DNA of 64,000 bases, from positions 1-64,000 of the forward strand of contig NZ_BORW01000008.1 of NCBI RefSeq assembly GCF_018333375.1. Direction: 5' to 3'. Below, one piece after another: positions 50,601 through 59,559 of this stretch. Every line of letters begins with the position of its first letter. The first letter of the stretch is position 1. A program made the translations under genes and the position numbers. The notes under the pieces were generated by a model that saw nothing but the letters and a program-made list of their open reading frames with translations, ran no database searches and was not told the DNA's origin. This DNA comes from Paenibacillus cookii. GTDB lineage: Bacteria; Bacillota; Bacilli; Paenibacillales; Paenibacillaceae.

Positions 50601-51926
50601 TTATTTGCCGAGGTCCTTTTTGGCTTTGGCCCAGGCTTTGTTCCATTTGTCGAGCACGCTTTGCGGATCTTTGGCAAGCACGAATTCCTGGGCGAGGGCC
50701 GGCAAATCGAGTTGGGCTTTGTTGGAAATGTTGGCGACGTCCATGTTGTCCGGAGTGCCTTCCTGAAGCTCGACGCCGGTGGCCTTGAATTCTTTCAATT
50801 GGGCCAGCGTGGATTCCTTATCCTTCAGCGGCGGAATGAATCCGGCGAAATCCGCGTATCCGGAGTCTTCCAGCATCCATTTTACGAAGGCTTTGGCCGC
50901 TTCCGGGGACTTGCTGTTTTTCGAGACCGCGTAGAAGAAATCCGGGCTCAGGGCCGCTCTCACCGTTCCGGAATTATCGTAAGGGAGAGGGAAAAATCCG
51001 ACGTTGTCGGCCGTCGTTCCGGCTCCGATCACCTGGTTGATGACCCAGTTTCCGAGGAAATACATGGCGAACTTGCCTGAAGCGACGTCCTTTTTGGACT
51101 GCTCCCAGTTGGTGGAGTTGATGTCTTTTTCGAGATATCCTTTTTCATTCAGCTCGCGGATCAGGCTGAGCGCCTTGCCGTAACCGTTATCCATCGTAAA
51201 CGGCGTATCGGTGTTCAGCTTGGCGTTCGGGAAATCCGGATTGTTTTCGATGACCCGGGGCAGGTCGTAGACCCAGTTGTTAAGCGGCCATTTGTCTTTG
51301 AAGTTCGAAGCGAGCGGCACGATGCCTTTTTGCTTCAGCTTCTCGCAAGCGGCAAGGAATTCGTCCCAGGTTTTTGGGATTTCGGTGATTCCCGCATCGG
51401 CAAAAGCTTTTTTGTTGTATACGATGCCCGAAGTGGAGTTGCCGCTGGAGAGGCCGTACACCTTTCCGTCGAAGGCTTTGAAATCTTTGAACGTCATGTT
51501 GTCGTTCAAGCCCAAATCGTCGAGCGGCAAAAAGTATTTCGGAAGATCGGAATTCGGAATGGTAGGGATAAACATCACGTCGGGCAGTTCGTCGCCGGCC
51601 ATGCGGACTTTCGCCTGCTGGTTGTAGTCCGTCTGGGAAGCTTCGAATTCGACTTTGATGTTCGGATATTTTTCGTTGAAGCGTTTCAAGTATTCGTCAT
51701 ACTCTTTGCCGATCATGTCGGTACGGTTGGTCAGAAACGTTATCTTTCCGCTGATATCGGTTCCGTCCCCGGTTTTCGCTTCTCCTCCGGTTTGGTTTCC
51801 CTCTGTCGGGGTGGAGGATCCGTTGCCGGTTTCGGAGGTTTTGCCATCGCCGCTGGAACCGCAGGCGGATAGGATCGTCGACAGGATAATAACAAAAGCT
51901 AACAAGTAATATGATCTTTTTTTCAT
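50601..51926 (-). CDS. Sugar ABC solute-binding lipoprotein of the mannan locus
   Basis: 441 residues: basic n-region, hydrophobic helix and lipobox ILSACGSSG (Cys about residue 22), then a Ser/Thr/Gly-rich linker and the two-lobed family 1 binding domain (ITFLTNRTDM start; LPDVMFIPTIPNS). ATG 51926 is chosen since GGGGAG stands 8 bases upstream; ATG 51941 would consume it. First gene of the importer/two-component operon. Its substrate is assigned as manno-oligosaccharide only from the enzymes downstream. A cre site is just upstream. Confidence 0.88.
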   Translation of the reverse strand: MKKRSYYLLAFVIILSTILSACGSSGDGKTSETGNGSSTPTEGNQTGGEAKTGDGTDISGKITFLTNRTDMIGKEYDEYLKRFNEKYPNIKVEFEASQTDYNQQAKVRMAGDELPDVMFIPTIPNSDLPKYFLPLDDLGLNDNMTFKDFKAFDGKVYGLSSGNSTSGIVYNKKAFADAGITEIPKTWDEFLAACEKLKQKGIVPLASNFKDKWPLNNWVYDLPRVIENNPDFPNAKLNTDTPFTMDNGYGKALSLIRELNEKGYLEKDINSTNWEQSKKDVASGKFAMYFLGNWVINQVIGAGTTADNVGFFPLPYDNSGTVRAALSPDFFYAVSKNSKSPEAAKAFVKWMLEDSGYADFAGFIPPLKDKESTLAQLKEFKATGVELQEGTPDNMDVANISNKAQLDLPALAQEFVLAKDPQSVLDKWNKAWAKAKKDLGK

Positions 51927-51950
51927 CCTTGTTCTCCCCATTTCTTTGTT

Positions 51951-51964
51951 TGATAGCGTTTACA
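51951..51964. promoter_or_regulatory. Consensus cre site
   Basis: TGATAGCGTTTACA matches every fixed position of the CcpA-binding consensus TGWNANCGNTNWCA. It lies 25 bases upstream of the binding-protein start and downstream of a plausible TTTCAA...TAAAAT promoter (minus strand, -10 at 51975-51970), so CcpA would act as a block to transcription when preferred sugars are present. Confidence 0.78.
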
Positions 51965-52008
51965 GGCTTATTTTAACGTTTGTTCGCTGGATTTGAAATG
52001 TACTGGTT

Positions 52009-52079
52009 TGTTATTTATTGTCTATTTTTGTGCAAATTGAAATCGTTGACAAGCAACATAAACTAACAAAATAATAACA
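52009..52079 (-). promoter_or_regulatory. TGTTAT/ATAACA sites upstream of the importer operon
   Basis: TGTTATTTATT (52009-52019) and AATAATAACA (52070-52079) resemble the elements at the mannanase promoter. They lie upstream of the -35 of the binding-protein promoter. The interval 51927-52196 otherwise holds only the cre site and the shared 11-mer ACAGGCTTATT (51962-51972). Confidence 0.45.
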
Positions 52080-52196
52080 GAGTACGATAAAAAAGCGGAT
52101 CATAACCATAAAGAGGATCATTCAACCATGATATGTTGGGCGGGACTAGCCTGGCAAGGGGGAGCACCGGCGCCGTCCGCAAGCCGCAAACGGCAA

Positions 52197-52232
52197 ACAG
52201 CCCCCGGCACGCCTGAAGCGCACGGGGGCTGT
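52197..52232 (-). terminator. Terminator after udk
   Basis: ACAGCCCCCG (52197-52206) pairs with CGGGGGCTGT (52223-52232); T-rich tract on the minus-strand side. Confidence 0.75.
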
Positions 52233-52273
52233 CGTAAGTTCGCCGGTTCGGGGGAACTTGTTGAAGTATGTTC

Positions 52274-52909
52274 TTAATAATCGGACCAGTCCCGGTCGCC
52301 CGACAGGAATTTTTCCGTCAGGATCGACAGGAGCTGGATCCCGACCTCGTTTTGCCCGCCTTCGGGGATGATCAGGTCGGCGTATTTTTTGGAAGGTTCG
52401 ATAAAGGCTTCGTGCATCGGCTTCACCGTCGTCAAATACTGCTGGTGCACCGACTGGATGGAGCGGCCGCGCTCCTCGATGTCGCGCACGACGCGGCGCA
52501 AAATGCGGACGTCCGGATCGGTGTCGACGAACACCTTGATGTCCAGCATTTCTCGAAGCTTTTCGTCGGACAATACATGAAGGCCTTCGATGATGACGAT
52601 GTTGTTCGGCTTAAGCTCAACCGTTTCCGTCTCCGAACGGGCATGGACGGTAAAGTCGTATACCGGAGCATACGCCGGTTGGCCGTCGCGGAGAAGGGCA
52701 AGATGCTCTATCAAAAGCTCGTTGTCGAAAGCGAACGGATGGTCATAGTTGATATGCGCCCGTTCCTCGAGCGTGAGATGCTTGTGGTCTTTATAATAAT
52801 TATCCTGGGATATGAACGTCACTTTGCCCGTACCTAGACGGTCGATGACGGAGCGGGCTACCGTCGTTTTGCCGGACCCTGTTCCGCCGGCGATACCTAT
52901 AATGAGCAT
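52274..52909 (-). CDS. udk: Uridine/cytidine kinase
   Basis: Phosphorylates uridine and cytidine with ATP or GTP in pyrimidine salvage. 211 residues as for Udk; P-loop GGTGSGKT (8-15), FISQDNYYKDH, NYDHPFAFDNELL, APVYDFTVH, IIEGLHVL and RRVVRDIEERGR are all family motifs. GGGAGG precedes ATG 52909; the longer frame upstream is noise. Monocistronic, next to a LysR gene in the same direction. Confidence 0.95.
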   Translation of the reverse strand: MLIIGIAGGTGSGKTTVARSVIDRLGTGKVTFISQDNYYKDHKHLTLEERAHINYDHPFAFDNELLIEHLALLRDGQPAYAPVYDFTVHARSETETVELKPNNIVIIEGLHVLSDEKLREMLDIKVFVDTDPDVRILRRVVRDIEERGRSIQSVHQQYLTTVKPMHEAFIEPSKKYADLIIPEGGQNEVGIQLLSILTEKFLSGDRDWSDY

Positions 52910-52974
52910 GGCTTGAATATAAACCTCCCTGATCGATTTGCCGTCCAGTATTGTAGCATAGCCCGGCCCTTTTT

Positions 52975-53862
52975 TCACCCCAAAATCACATTTGCGGCGC
53001 CTTGCGCCGAAAATCGCGACATCAATTCGACGAATGCATTAAACGCGCTGGTGCGGAACAAATCGCGCCGGAACACGAAGCTGACCACGGAGCGCCGGTA
53101 TTTTTCCGGAATGGGGAGGACGCTGATTTTGCCTGCCTCTTCCCAGGTTTTAACGGAGGAACGGGTGACCAGCGATACGCCCAGACCGGCCGACACGCCA
53201 CCCAAAATTGCCTCCAGCGTCCCGAACTCCATGCTGTTCAGCGACTGCTGATGCTCTTCCTGCAGCCATCGTTCCAATGTTTTGCGGTGATAACAGCCTT
53301 TGCCGAAAAACAGCTGCGGTTTGGCAAGCGCCGATTGCAGCGATGTTTCGCCGGGTTCCGCGATCAGGACCATCTCTTCCTCGAACGCATACAGCTCCTC
53401 CAGATCGGGATGATGTTGCGGCCCGTTGACGAATGCGGCGTCAAGCTCATACTCCAGCACGCTTTTGACCAGGTCCGAGGTATGCCCGGTGGACAGCGAT
53501 AACTGGACGTCGGGGTAACTCCGGTGATACTCCAGCATCATCACGGGAAGCTGGACCGCGGCGGTCGTTTCAAGCGATCCGATGCGCAGCGTGCCGCTCG
53601 GCGTCTCCGAGTTCCGGGTGGACTTGACCGCCTCATCCAGCAAATACACGATTTTGTCGGCATATTTCAGCAAATTTTCGCCGGCCGGCGTGAGCGATAC
53701 GCCGCGGCTTTGCCGGTGCAGCAGCGAGGTGTTCAGCTCCGCCTCGAGATGCCTGATGCGGGCCGTGACGTTGGACTGCACGTATCCGAGCCGGGCCGCC
53801 GCTTTCGTGATGCTGCCTTCCCTTGCTACGGCTTGGAATATTTTCAAATCGGCGCTTTCCAT
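52975..53862 (-). CDS. LysR-family transcriptional regulator
   Basis: 295 residues: N-terminal helix-turn-helix (LKIFQAVAREGSITKAAARL, VQSNVTARIRHLE) and the C-terminal effector domain (LRIGSLETTAAVQLP start). It is divergent from an EamA exporter across 161 bp. That region contains TTTCCAGTGATGAAA-like imperfect symmetry with T-N11-A boxes, where LysR proteins commonly bind, so it likely controls the exporter and itself. Confidence 0.9.
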   Translation of the reverse strand: MESADLKIFQAVAREGSITKAAARLGYVQSNVTARIRHLEAELNTSLLHRQSRGVSLTPAGENLLKYADKIVYLLDEAVKSTRNSETPSGTLRIGSLETTAAVQLPVMMLEYHRSYPDVQLSLSTGHTSDLVKSVLEYELDAAFVNGPQHHPDLEELYAFEEEMVLIAEPGETSLQSALAKPQLFFGKGCYHRKTLERWLQEEHQQSLNSMEFGTLEAILGGVSAGLGVSLVTRSSVKTWEEAGKISVLPIPEKYRRSVVSFVFRRDLFRTSAFNAFVELMSRFSAQGAANVILG

Positions 53863-54023
53863 GCGTTAGCCACCTTCCTTCCACAGTGTCAACATTCAAA
53901 GCAGGGTTGTTTATCTTATCATCATTTCCAGTGATGAAATGCATCGGTTTTAATCATTTTACATGATAACATGCCCTGAAATACACTGTACATAATCCTT
54001 AAAGAAAAGAAGGTGGCGTACGA

Positions 54024-54953
54024 ATGCGAAACTTGCGCATCATGCTGTTGACCGTGTTTGCGATGCTGGTTTCCGGCCTCAATTTTCCCGTCGGCAAAAT
54101 GGCTTTGGCTTTCGGTTCCCCGTTCGTGCTGCTGGCGATCCGGTTCATTGCCGCGGGCCTGCTGATGCTGCCGTTTATTGCGAAGCGCCCGCATCCCCGC
54201 CGGGCGGCCGACTGGCTTAAAATTGCCGTCATCGGCCTTCTGCAGTCCGCGCTGGTGATGGCGGGCATCTATTTGAGCATGAAGACGATCTCTTCGGGAA
54301 GCTCCTCGATTTTATCTTCCACGAATCCGATCTGGTTTATTATTTTCAGCTTCTTGTTGTACCGTGTTCGTTACCGGGCCGTGCAATGGGCGGGCGTGCT
54401 CATCGGTTTCGCCGGCGTTGCCGTCGCGCAGGGTTTTACCGTGCAGCTGGAAAGCGGCTTCTGGTATGCGATCGGGGCGGGCATGGCTTGGGGGCTGGCA
54501 ACGCTCCTTACTTCCCGCTGGGGCAAGGCATACGACACGTGGGTGATGGCCGCGTATCAAATGCTGATCGGGGGAGTGCTTTTGCTGGCTGTCGGTCCGT
54601 TATTGGAGCAGCCGCATTTTACCTGGGATCCGGATCATCTCGGCAAAGAGCTGTTCGTTCTTGGGTGGATGATTCTGATGAGCTCCATCGCCCAATTCGT
54701 GGCCTGGTATTATGTCCTGATGAATAGCGACCCGGGGAAAGCGAACGTGTATCTGTTCCTGATTCCGCTGTTTGGCTTATGTTCCGGATGGCTCTTGCTC
54801 GGCGAACCCCTTCATGCGTACGTGCTGGCCGGAGCCGTTTGCACGGGGATCGGCATTTTTCTCGTCAACAAGCCAAGGCCCGCAAAAGCGGTTCAAGCGG
54901 CGGTAGAAGGCAGCGGAGCGGGGGCGGAAAAGCGGCAATGCCCTGCCGGGTAA
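54024..54953 (+). CDS. EamA/DMT-family exporter
   Basis: 309 residues, ten transmembrane helices in two EamA halves (first ends about 135; second begins near GAGMAWGLATLL). Members export amino acids or other metabolites. GAAGGTGG precedes ATG 54024. Its substrate is unknown. Divergent LysR gene is the likely regulator. The C-terminal 25 residues form a hydrophilic tail. Confidence 0.88.
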   Translation: MRNLRIMLLTVFAMLVSGLNFPVGKMALAFGSPFVLLAIRFIAAGLLMLPFIAKRPHPRRAADWLKIAVIGLLQSALVMAGIYLSMKTISSGSSSILSSTNPIWFIIFSFLLYRVRYRAVQWAGVLIGFAGVAVAQGFTVQLESGFWYAIGAGMAWGLATLLTSRWGKAYDTWVMAAYQMLIGGVLLLAVGPLLEQPHFTWDPDHLGKELFVLGWMILMSSIAQFVAWYYVLMNSDPGKANVYLFLIPLFGLCSGWLLLGEPLHAYVLAGAVCTGIGIFLVNKPRPAKAVQAAVEGSGAGAEKRQCPAG

Positions 54954-55056
54954 AACCGCCTTTTCCGTGCCGTTCCCATGGAAGTTGCTCTTTTCATGCC
55001 CGTAGGCTATCGTTGGAATAGGAAATGATTTCAAGTACCGAAGGGATGGACTTTGG

Positions 55057-55395
55057 ATGAAAAATAAAGTGATTTTTCTGACGACCGACAGCCTGGGCAA
55101 CGGGGAACGCGAGCTGGGATCGCAAATTTTGGAGACATTCTTCACGCTTCTGAAGCAGCGGGAGCAGCTGCCTGCGGCCGTTTTTTGCGCCAACCGGGGC
55201 GTGCTGGCCTTAACCGAACGATCGCTGGCCTCCGTTCATTTGAAGGAGCTTACGGATCGGGGGGTTCCGGTGCTGGCTTGCGCCACCTGCGTCGACTATT
55301 ACGGCGTGCGTGAACAGCTTATGGCCGGGGAGATTTCCAGCATGGGGCATTTTATGGAACTGGCGGAAGCCTACGAAGTGATGACCCTGGCTTAA
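55057..55395 (+). CDS. DsrE-like protein (YedF C-terminal domain type)
   Basis: 112 residues with the DsrE/F fold: VIFLTTDSLGNGERELG start as in the C-terminal domain of YedF-type sulfurtransferase-like proteins, and LACATCVDYYGV with the cysteine pair. The usual N-terminal TusA domain is missing. A role in sulfur or selenium transfer is inferred from the family; no related genes are adjacent. GGGATGG weakly precedes the ATG. Confidence 0.78.
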   Translation: MKNKVIFLTTDSLGNGERELGSQILETFFTLLKQREQLPAAVFCANRGVLALTERSLASVHLKELTDRGVPVLACATCVDYYGVREQLMAGEISSMGHFMELAEAYEVMTLA

Positions 55396-55402
55396 GCAAA
55401 CG

Positions 55403-55440
55403 AAAAGCTCTGTGCCGGCGTTGGCGCAGAGCTTTTTTTT
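55403..55440 (+). terminator. Terminator after the DsrE-like gene
   Basis: AAAAGCTCTG pairs with CAGAGCTTTT, followed by T8. Confidence 0.88.
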
Positions 55441-55528
55441 CACCGCGTAGGTTCGGTTTATATCGTTAATTTGCGCTTGTTCGATGTTGTAACCGCTGTC
55501 AAATCCGCTGCAAGAAACATGCCGATCG

Positions 55529-55846
55529 CTACAACCACTTTTCGGCCCATTTCTCTACCGCCTGCAGCGCCCTCCCCAGTTCGGTTCCTTTTCTCGTCAA
55601 GGAATACTCAATCCGCACGGGCCGGTCCGAAATGACGTTGCGAATGACGATCCCGTTATCCTCCAGTTCCTTGATCCGTTCGTTAAGCATGCGTTTGCTG
55701 AGGTCCGGAATATAGGCGTGAATTTCGCTGAAACGCTTGGGCTCTTCCATTAACGTATGAACAATAAGATTAACCCACTTTTTCCCCGTGATTTGGTGCG
55801 CCATTTCGATTTTTTGGCATAAAGTTTCGTATTTTTCATCGTTCAT
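55529..55846 (-). CDS. HxlR-family winged-helix regulator
   Basis: 105 residues: GKKWVNLIVHTLMEEPKRFSEI, DLSKRMLNERIKELEDNGIV and RIEYSLTRKG are the HxlR pattern. These often respond to aldehydes or redox signals. ATG 55846 is used (AAGGAG and GGAGG upstream); the frame extends to 55882 without support. Its target is not evident; it is divergent from the zwf operon, whose promoter is about 200 bases away. Confidence 0.86.
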   Translation of the reverse strand: MNDEKYETLCQKIEMAHQITGKKWVNLIVHTLMEEPKRFSEIHAYIPDLSKRMLNERIKELEDNGIVIRNVISDRPVRIEYSLTRKGTELGRALQAVEKWAEKWL

Positions 55847-56027
55847 CCTCCGCTCGCTCCTTCGCCCCATAGATCCAACCATGGTTACTAAATATTATCA
55901 GGTTACACATTTTGCAGGGATATGACAAACATCACAGCGTGCTGCAAATACGATGGCGACTTGACAATTAACACCATGATATCACGGAAAGCGCTATCAT
56001 TAAAGGGGTAAGGGTGCCGTTCATAAT

Positions 56028-56071
56028 TTCGACAAAAAAAGTTTGACAGTTCGACAAAATAGGTTTAATAT
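56028..56071 (+). promoter_or_regulatory. zwf promoter with paired 17-bp direct repeats
   Basis: TTGACA (56043-56048), 17-bp spacer and TAATAT (56066-56071) make a near-consensus promoter. TTCGACAAAA occurs at 56028-56037 and 56050-56059, each followed by A-A/T-A-G/A-GTTT, giving 17-bp imperfect repeats spaced 22 bp (two turns) on either side of the -35. This is a plausible operator. The leader to 56184 is about 100 bases and holds no clear structure; 55847-56027 is featureless. Confidence 0.65.
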
Positions 56072-56184
56072 GGGCGATGTTAAAGTAAACGGGTTATTAA
56101 AAGTAACCATACTGTACTATGCACGGAGAAAAAAGAGAGAGCTGCTGGTAGCAAAGTATTTGGGTGGAATGGAGGAATCGAATA

Positions 56185-57687
56185 ATGGACAATATGACAT
56201 TTGTCTTGTTTGGCGGGACGGGAGATTTAGCGAAGCGTAAAATCTATCCGGCCTTATTTAATTTGTATATAGATAAAAAAATGCCAGAAACGTTTTCGAT
56301 CATCGCGTTGGGCAGAAAAGAGACGACCCATGCCGAGTTTCAACAAGTCGTGGCGAAATCGCTGGAGACTTTTTCGAGAAGAGCGGCAAGCGACGAGGCG
56401 CAGTTGAAGGCTTTTCTTGAAACCGTCCGTTATGCGGCGCTGGATGCCGGCAACCTGGAGGATTTCAACAAGCTGCGTACCCTCGTGGAACAACGCGAAC
56501 AAGAATTGAACATTCCGGACAACCGGTTGTTCTATCTGTCGGTAGCGCCCGAGTTTTTCGAAACGATCGCCTTTAACATCAAGGACAGCGGTCTGGGCTC
56601 CACCACCGGCTGGAAGCGACTGGTCATCGAAAAACCGTTCGGACGGGATCTGCAATCGGCGCGTCATCTGAACGCGCAGCTCAGCAAAGCTTTCGACGAA
56701 AGCGAAATTTACCGCATCGACCACTACCTCGGCAAACCGATGGTCCAAAATCTCGAAATCCTCGAATCTTCGAACCCGATTCTCAAGGCGCTTTGGTCCA
56801 ATCACCATATCGCCAACGTCCAAATTACGGCCAGCGAAACCGTCGGCGTTGAAGAAAGAGCAGGGTATTACGATCATTCCGGAGCGATCCGCGACATGGT
56901 GCAAAACCATATGCTTCAGCTGCTGATGATGATTAGCATGCGCCTTCCGCGCAAAGGAGATGCAAGCGAAGTCCGCATGAAGAAAAGAAACGTCATGGAA
57001 TCGCTGCGTCCGCTTAATAAGGAAACCATCGCCCAAAACGTCGTTCGCGGCCAGTATGCGGCCGGGGAGATCAACGGCAAACCCGTTCCGGCCTACATCG
57101 ACGAACCAGGCGTTCCGGCCGGATCGAAAAACGATACCTTCATCGCGCTCCGCTTGTGGATCGACAACTATTTCTGGAGCGAAGTCCCATTCTACATCCG
57201 TACGGGCAAACGCATGAAGGAAAAATCTACGCGCATCGTCATTGAATTTAAAGAGCCGCTAAAAGGACAGAATACCAACAATGACCCTAATCTGCTGGTA
57301 ATCGAAATTAATCCGAACGAAGGCATCTTTATTCAATTGAACAAAAAAGATCCGCTGGACAACGAAAAGCTGGAACCGATGCGGATCAACTTCTACGAAT
57401 GCGGCAACGATTTGCCGGAAGCTTACGAAAACTTGATCCACGATGCGGTTCGCGGGGATTCCACGTTCTTTGCGCATTGGGACGAGGTGGAGCTGTCCTG
57501 GCAGTACGTGCAGCCGATTTTGGACGCGTTCGAACAAGACCTGATTCCTCTGTCTTATTATCCTGCGGGCTCCAACGGACCGGAAGCATCCGATCAGTTG
57601 GTTGCGGCGGACGGATTCAAATGGTGGCTGGATAAACCCGTCGAAGGCGAAAAAGCCGAAGAAAAAGAACTGGCGGTTCAGCGCTGA
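56185..57687 (+). CDS. zwf: Glucose-6-phosphate 1-dehydrogenase
   Basis: First enzyme of the oxidative pentose-phosphate pathway: glucose-6-phosphate plus NADP to 6-phosphogluconolactone. 500 residues; FGGTGDLAKRK nucleotide motif at the N-terminus, RIDHYLGK with the catalytic His region, and EKPFGRD are intact. ATG 56185 follows GGAGG; the in-frame ATG 56164 precedes that site. First gene of the zwf-gnd-tal operon, unusual in lacking pgl. Confidence 0.95.
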   Translation: MDNMTFVLFGGTGDLAKRKIYPALFNLYIDKKMPETFSIIALGRKETTHAEFQQVVAKSLETFSRRAASDEAQLKAFLETVRYAALDAGNLEDFNKLRTLVEQREQELNIPDNRLFYLSVAPEFFETIAFNIKDSGLGSTTGWKRLVIEKPFGRDLQSARHLNAQLSKAFDESEIYRIDHYLGKPMVQNLEILESSNPILKALWSNHHIANVQITASETVGVEERAGYYDHSGAIRDMVQNHMLQLLMMISMRLPRKGDASEVRMKKRNVMESLRPLNKETIAQNVVRGQYAAGEINGKPVPAYIDEPGVPAGSKNDTFIALRLWIDNYFWSEVPFYIRTGKRMKEKSTRIVIEFKEPLKGQNTNNDPNLLVIEINPNEGIFIQLNKKDPLDNEKLEPMRINFYECGNDLPEAYENLIHDAVRGDSTFFAHWDEVELSWQYVQPILDAFEQDLIPLSYYPAGSNGPEASDQLVAADGFKWWLDKPVEGEKAEEKELAVQR

Positions 57688-57822
57688 TTTTTTAGGAATC
57701 ATACTGTACAAGATTCAAACAAACAAAACATGGGCTCAAGACCGGTTCCTGACACGATGCAAGATTAGTCAAAAGATCGGTCGAGTCCAATAAATAGAAA
57801 ATATGGTGTGGAGGGAAAACAA

Positions 57823-58716
57823 ATGAAAGTCGGATTAATCGGATTGGGTAAAATGGGATTGAACTTGGGACAAAACTTGATGGATCACAACCACAGCGTC
57901 GTGGCTTACGACCTGAATACGGCTGCGGTCAAAGAATTGGAAAGCAAAGGCGCAAAAGGCACGTCCAGCCTGAAAGAGCTGGTTGAAGCGCTGGAAACGC
58001 CAAGAATTTTGTGGATCATGGTGCCGCACTCCGTGGTGGATTCCGTCATCGACGAACTGACTCCGCTGCTGGCTAAAGGCGACATCGTCATCGAAGCGGG
58101 CAACTCCCATTACAAAGAATCGATCGCAAGATACAACAAGCTCAAGGAATTCGGCGTGAGCTTCCTTGATGTGGGCACTTCCGGCGGCATGGAAGGCGCA
58201 CGCAACGGCGCTTGCTACATGATCGGCGGCGACGAAGAAGCTTGGAACCATGTCGAGCCGATCTTCAAAGACACGGCGGTTGAAAATGGATACCTGTATG
58301 CAGGCAAAGCCGGCAGCGGCCACTTCCTGAAAATGGTCCACAACGGCGTGGAATACGGCTTTATGGCTGCTATCGGCGAAGGATTCGAAGTGCTTGAGAA
58401 GAGCGATTTCGATTTTGACTACGAAAAAGTGGCCCGCGTATGGAACAACGGTTCCGTTATCCGTTCCTGGCTGATGGAATTGACGGAAAAAGCATTTGCC
58501 AAAGACGCGAAATTGGATGAAATTAAAGGAATTATGCAATCTTCCGGCGAAGGTAAATGGACGGTGGAAACGGCTCTGGATCTGCAGGCTGCCACTCCGG
58601 TCATCGCAATGTCCCTGCTGATGCGCTACCGTTCCCTGGAAAACGACACGTTTACGGGTAAAGTCGTTGCAGCGCTTCGCAACGAATTTGGCGGCCACGC
58701 TGTAGTGAAGAACTAA
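57823..58716 (+). CDS. gnd: 6-phosphogluconate dehydrogenase, short form
   Basis: Oxidatively decarboxylates 6-phosphogluconate to ribulose-5-phosphate. At 297 residues it is the short (YqeC-like) class, about 170 shorter than classical Gnd, and often NAD-linked. GLIGLGKMGLNLG is the Rossmann motif, DVGTSGGMEGARNGACYMIG the substrate site, and SGHFLKMVHNGVEYG contains the catalytic lysine. GGAGGG precedes ATG 57823. A 135-base gap separates it from zwf, without a clear promoter. Confidence 0.93.
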   Translation: MKVGLIGLGKMGLNLGQNLMDHNHSVVAYDLNTAAVKELESKGAKGTSSLKELVEALETPRILWIMVPHSVVDSVIDELTPLLAKGDIVIEAGNSHYKESIARYNKLKEFGVSFLDVGTSGGMEGARNGACYMIGGDEEAWNHVEPIFKDTAVENGYLYAGKAGSGHFLKMVHNGVEYGFMAAIGEGFEVLEKSDFDFDYEKVARVWNNGSVIRSWLMELTEKAFAKDAKLDEIKGIMQSSGEGKWTVETALDLQAATPVIAMSLLMRYRSLENDTFTGKVVAALRNEFGGHAVVKN

Positions 58717-58758
58717 TTCCAGATCCTAAACAATAAACATATATGGAGGTTATGCATC

Positions 58759-59424
58759 ATGAAATTTTTTATCGATACTGCCAATCTTGAGGACATCAAA
58801 AAAGCTTACAAAATCGGCGTGCTTTCCGGCGTAACGACCAACCCTTCCCTCGTAGCCAAAGAAGGCGTGAAGTTCGAAGACCGCATCGAAGAAATTTTGA
58901 AGGCCGTTCCTGAAGTGGAGTCCGTATCCGCCGAAGTAACTCCGGATGCCGAAACCGCAGAAGACATGATCGCGCAAGCCGAAGAGCTCATCAAGATCAA
59001 CGGCGGAGACAAAAATATCACGATCAAGCTTCCAATGACGCTGGCTGGTCTTGAAGCTTGCCGTTACCTCTCCAAAAAAGGCGTAAAAACGAACGTTACC
59101 CTGATCTTCACCGTGAACCAAGCGCTCCTCGCTGCACGCGCAGGCGCAACTTATGTATCCCCGTTCCTGGGCCGCTTGGACGACATTTCCGAAGACGGCG
59201 TGCTGCTCGTAACGAAAATCGCCGAGCTGTTCCGCGTCCACAACCTGGATACGCAAATCATCGCGGCATCGGTTCGCCATCCGGACCATGTTACCCGCGT
59301 AGCCATGGCCGGCGCTCACATCGCGACCGTTCCGTTCAGCGTCATCGCGCAGCTTGCGAAGCACCCTCTGACGGATCAAGGCATCGAGAAGTTTGCTGCC
59401 GACTGGAAAAACGCAACGAAATAA
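58759..59424 (+). CDS. tal: Transaldolase (small, FSA-like class)
   Basis: Transfers dihydroxyacetone units between sugar phosphates in the non-oxidative pentose-phosphate branch. 221 residues, TIM barrel, start [10 protein letters not shown], Schiff-base lysine in [28 protein letters not shown] and SPFLGRLDD as in TalC-type enzymes. GGAGG precedes the ATG. Third gene of the pentose-phosphate operon, 42 bases after gnd. Confidence 0.95.
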   Translation: MKFFIDTANLEDIKKAYKIGVLSGVTTNPSLVAKEGVKFEDRIEEILKAVPEVESVSAEVTPDAETAEDMIAQAEELIKINGGDKNITIKLPMTLAGLEACRYLSKKGVKTNVTLIFTVNQALLAARAGATYVSPFLGRLDDISEDGVLLVTKIAELFRVHNLDTQIIAASVRHPDHVTRVAMAGAHIATVPFSVIAQLAKHPLTDQGIEKFAADWKNATK

Positions 59425-59477
59425 GCTAGCTATATTACTAGCTATATTATAAGTAAGGATTTCGCGAATCCTAAAAT

Positions 59478-59527
59478 AAAAGGCTTCCCTCGAGTCGAAT
59501 GGCATCGGCTTGAGGGAGGCCTTTTTT
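59478..59527. terminator. Bidirectional terminator after tal
   Basis: AAAGGCTTCCCTC pairs with GAGGGAGGCCTTT with a 20-base loop region, followed by TTT; shared with the converging membrane-protein gene. Confidence 0.85.
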
Positions 59528-59559
59528 GCGGGCGCAGGGGATTCGAGTGCCGCGCAAGT

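Noticed and set aside
56043..56240. Short ORF across the zwf promoter
   Set aside because: It begins in the -35 box and overlaps the zwf start in another frame.
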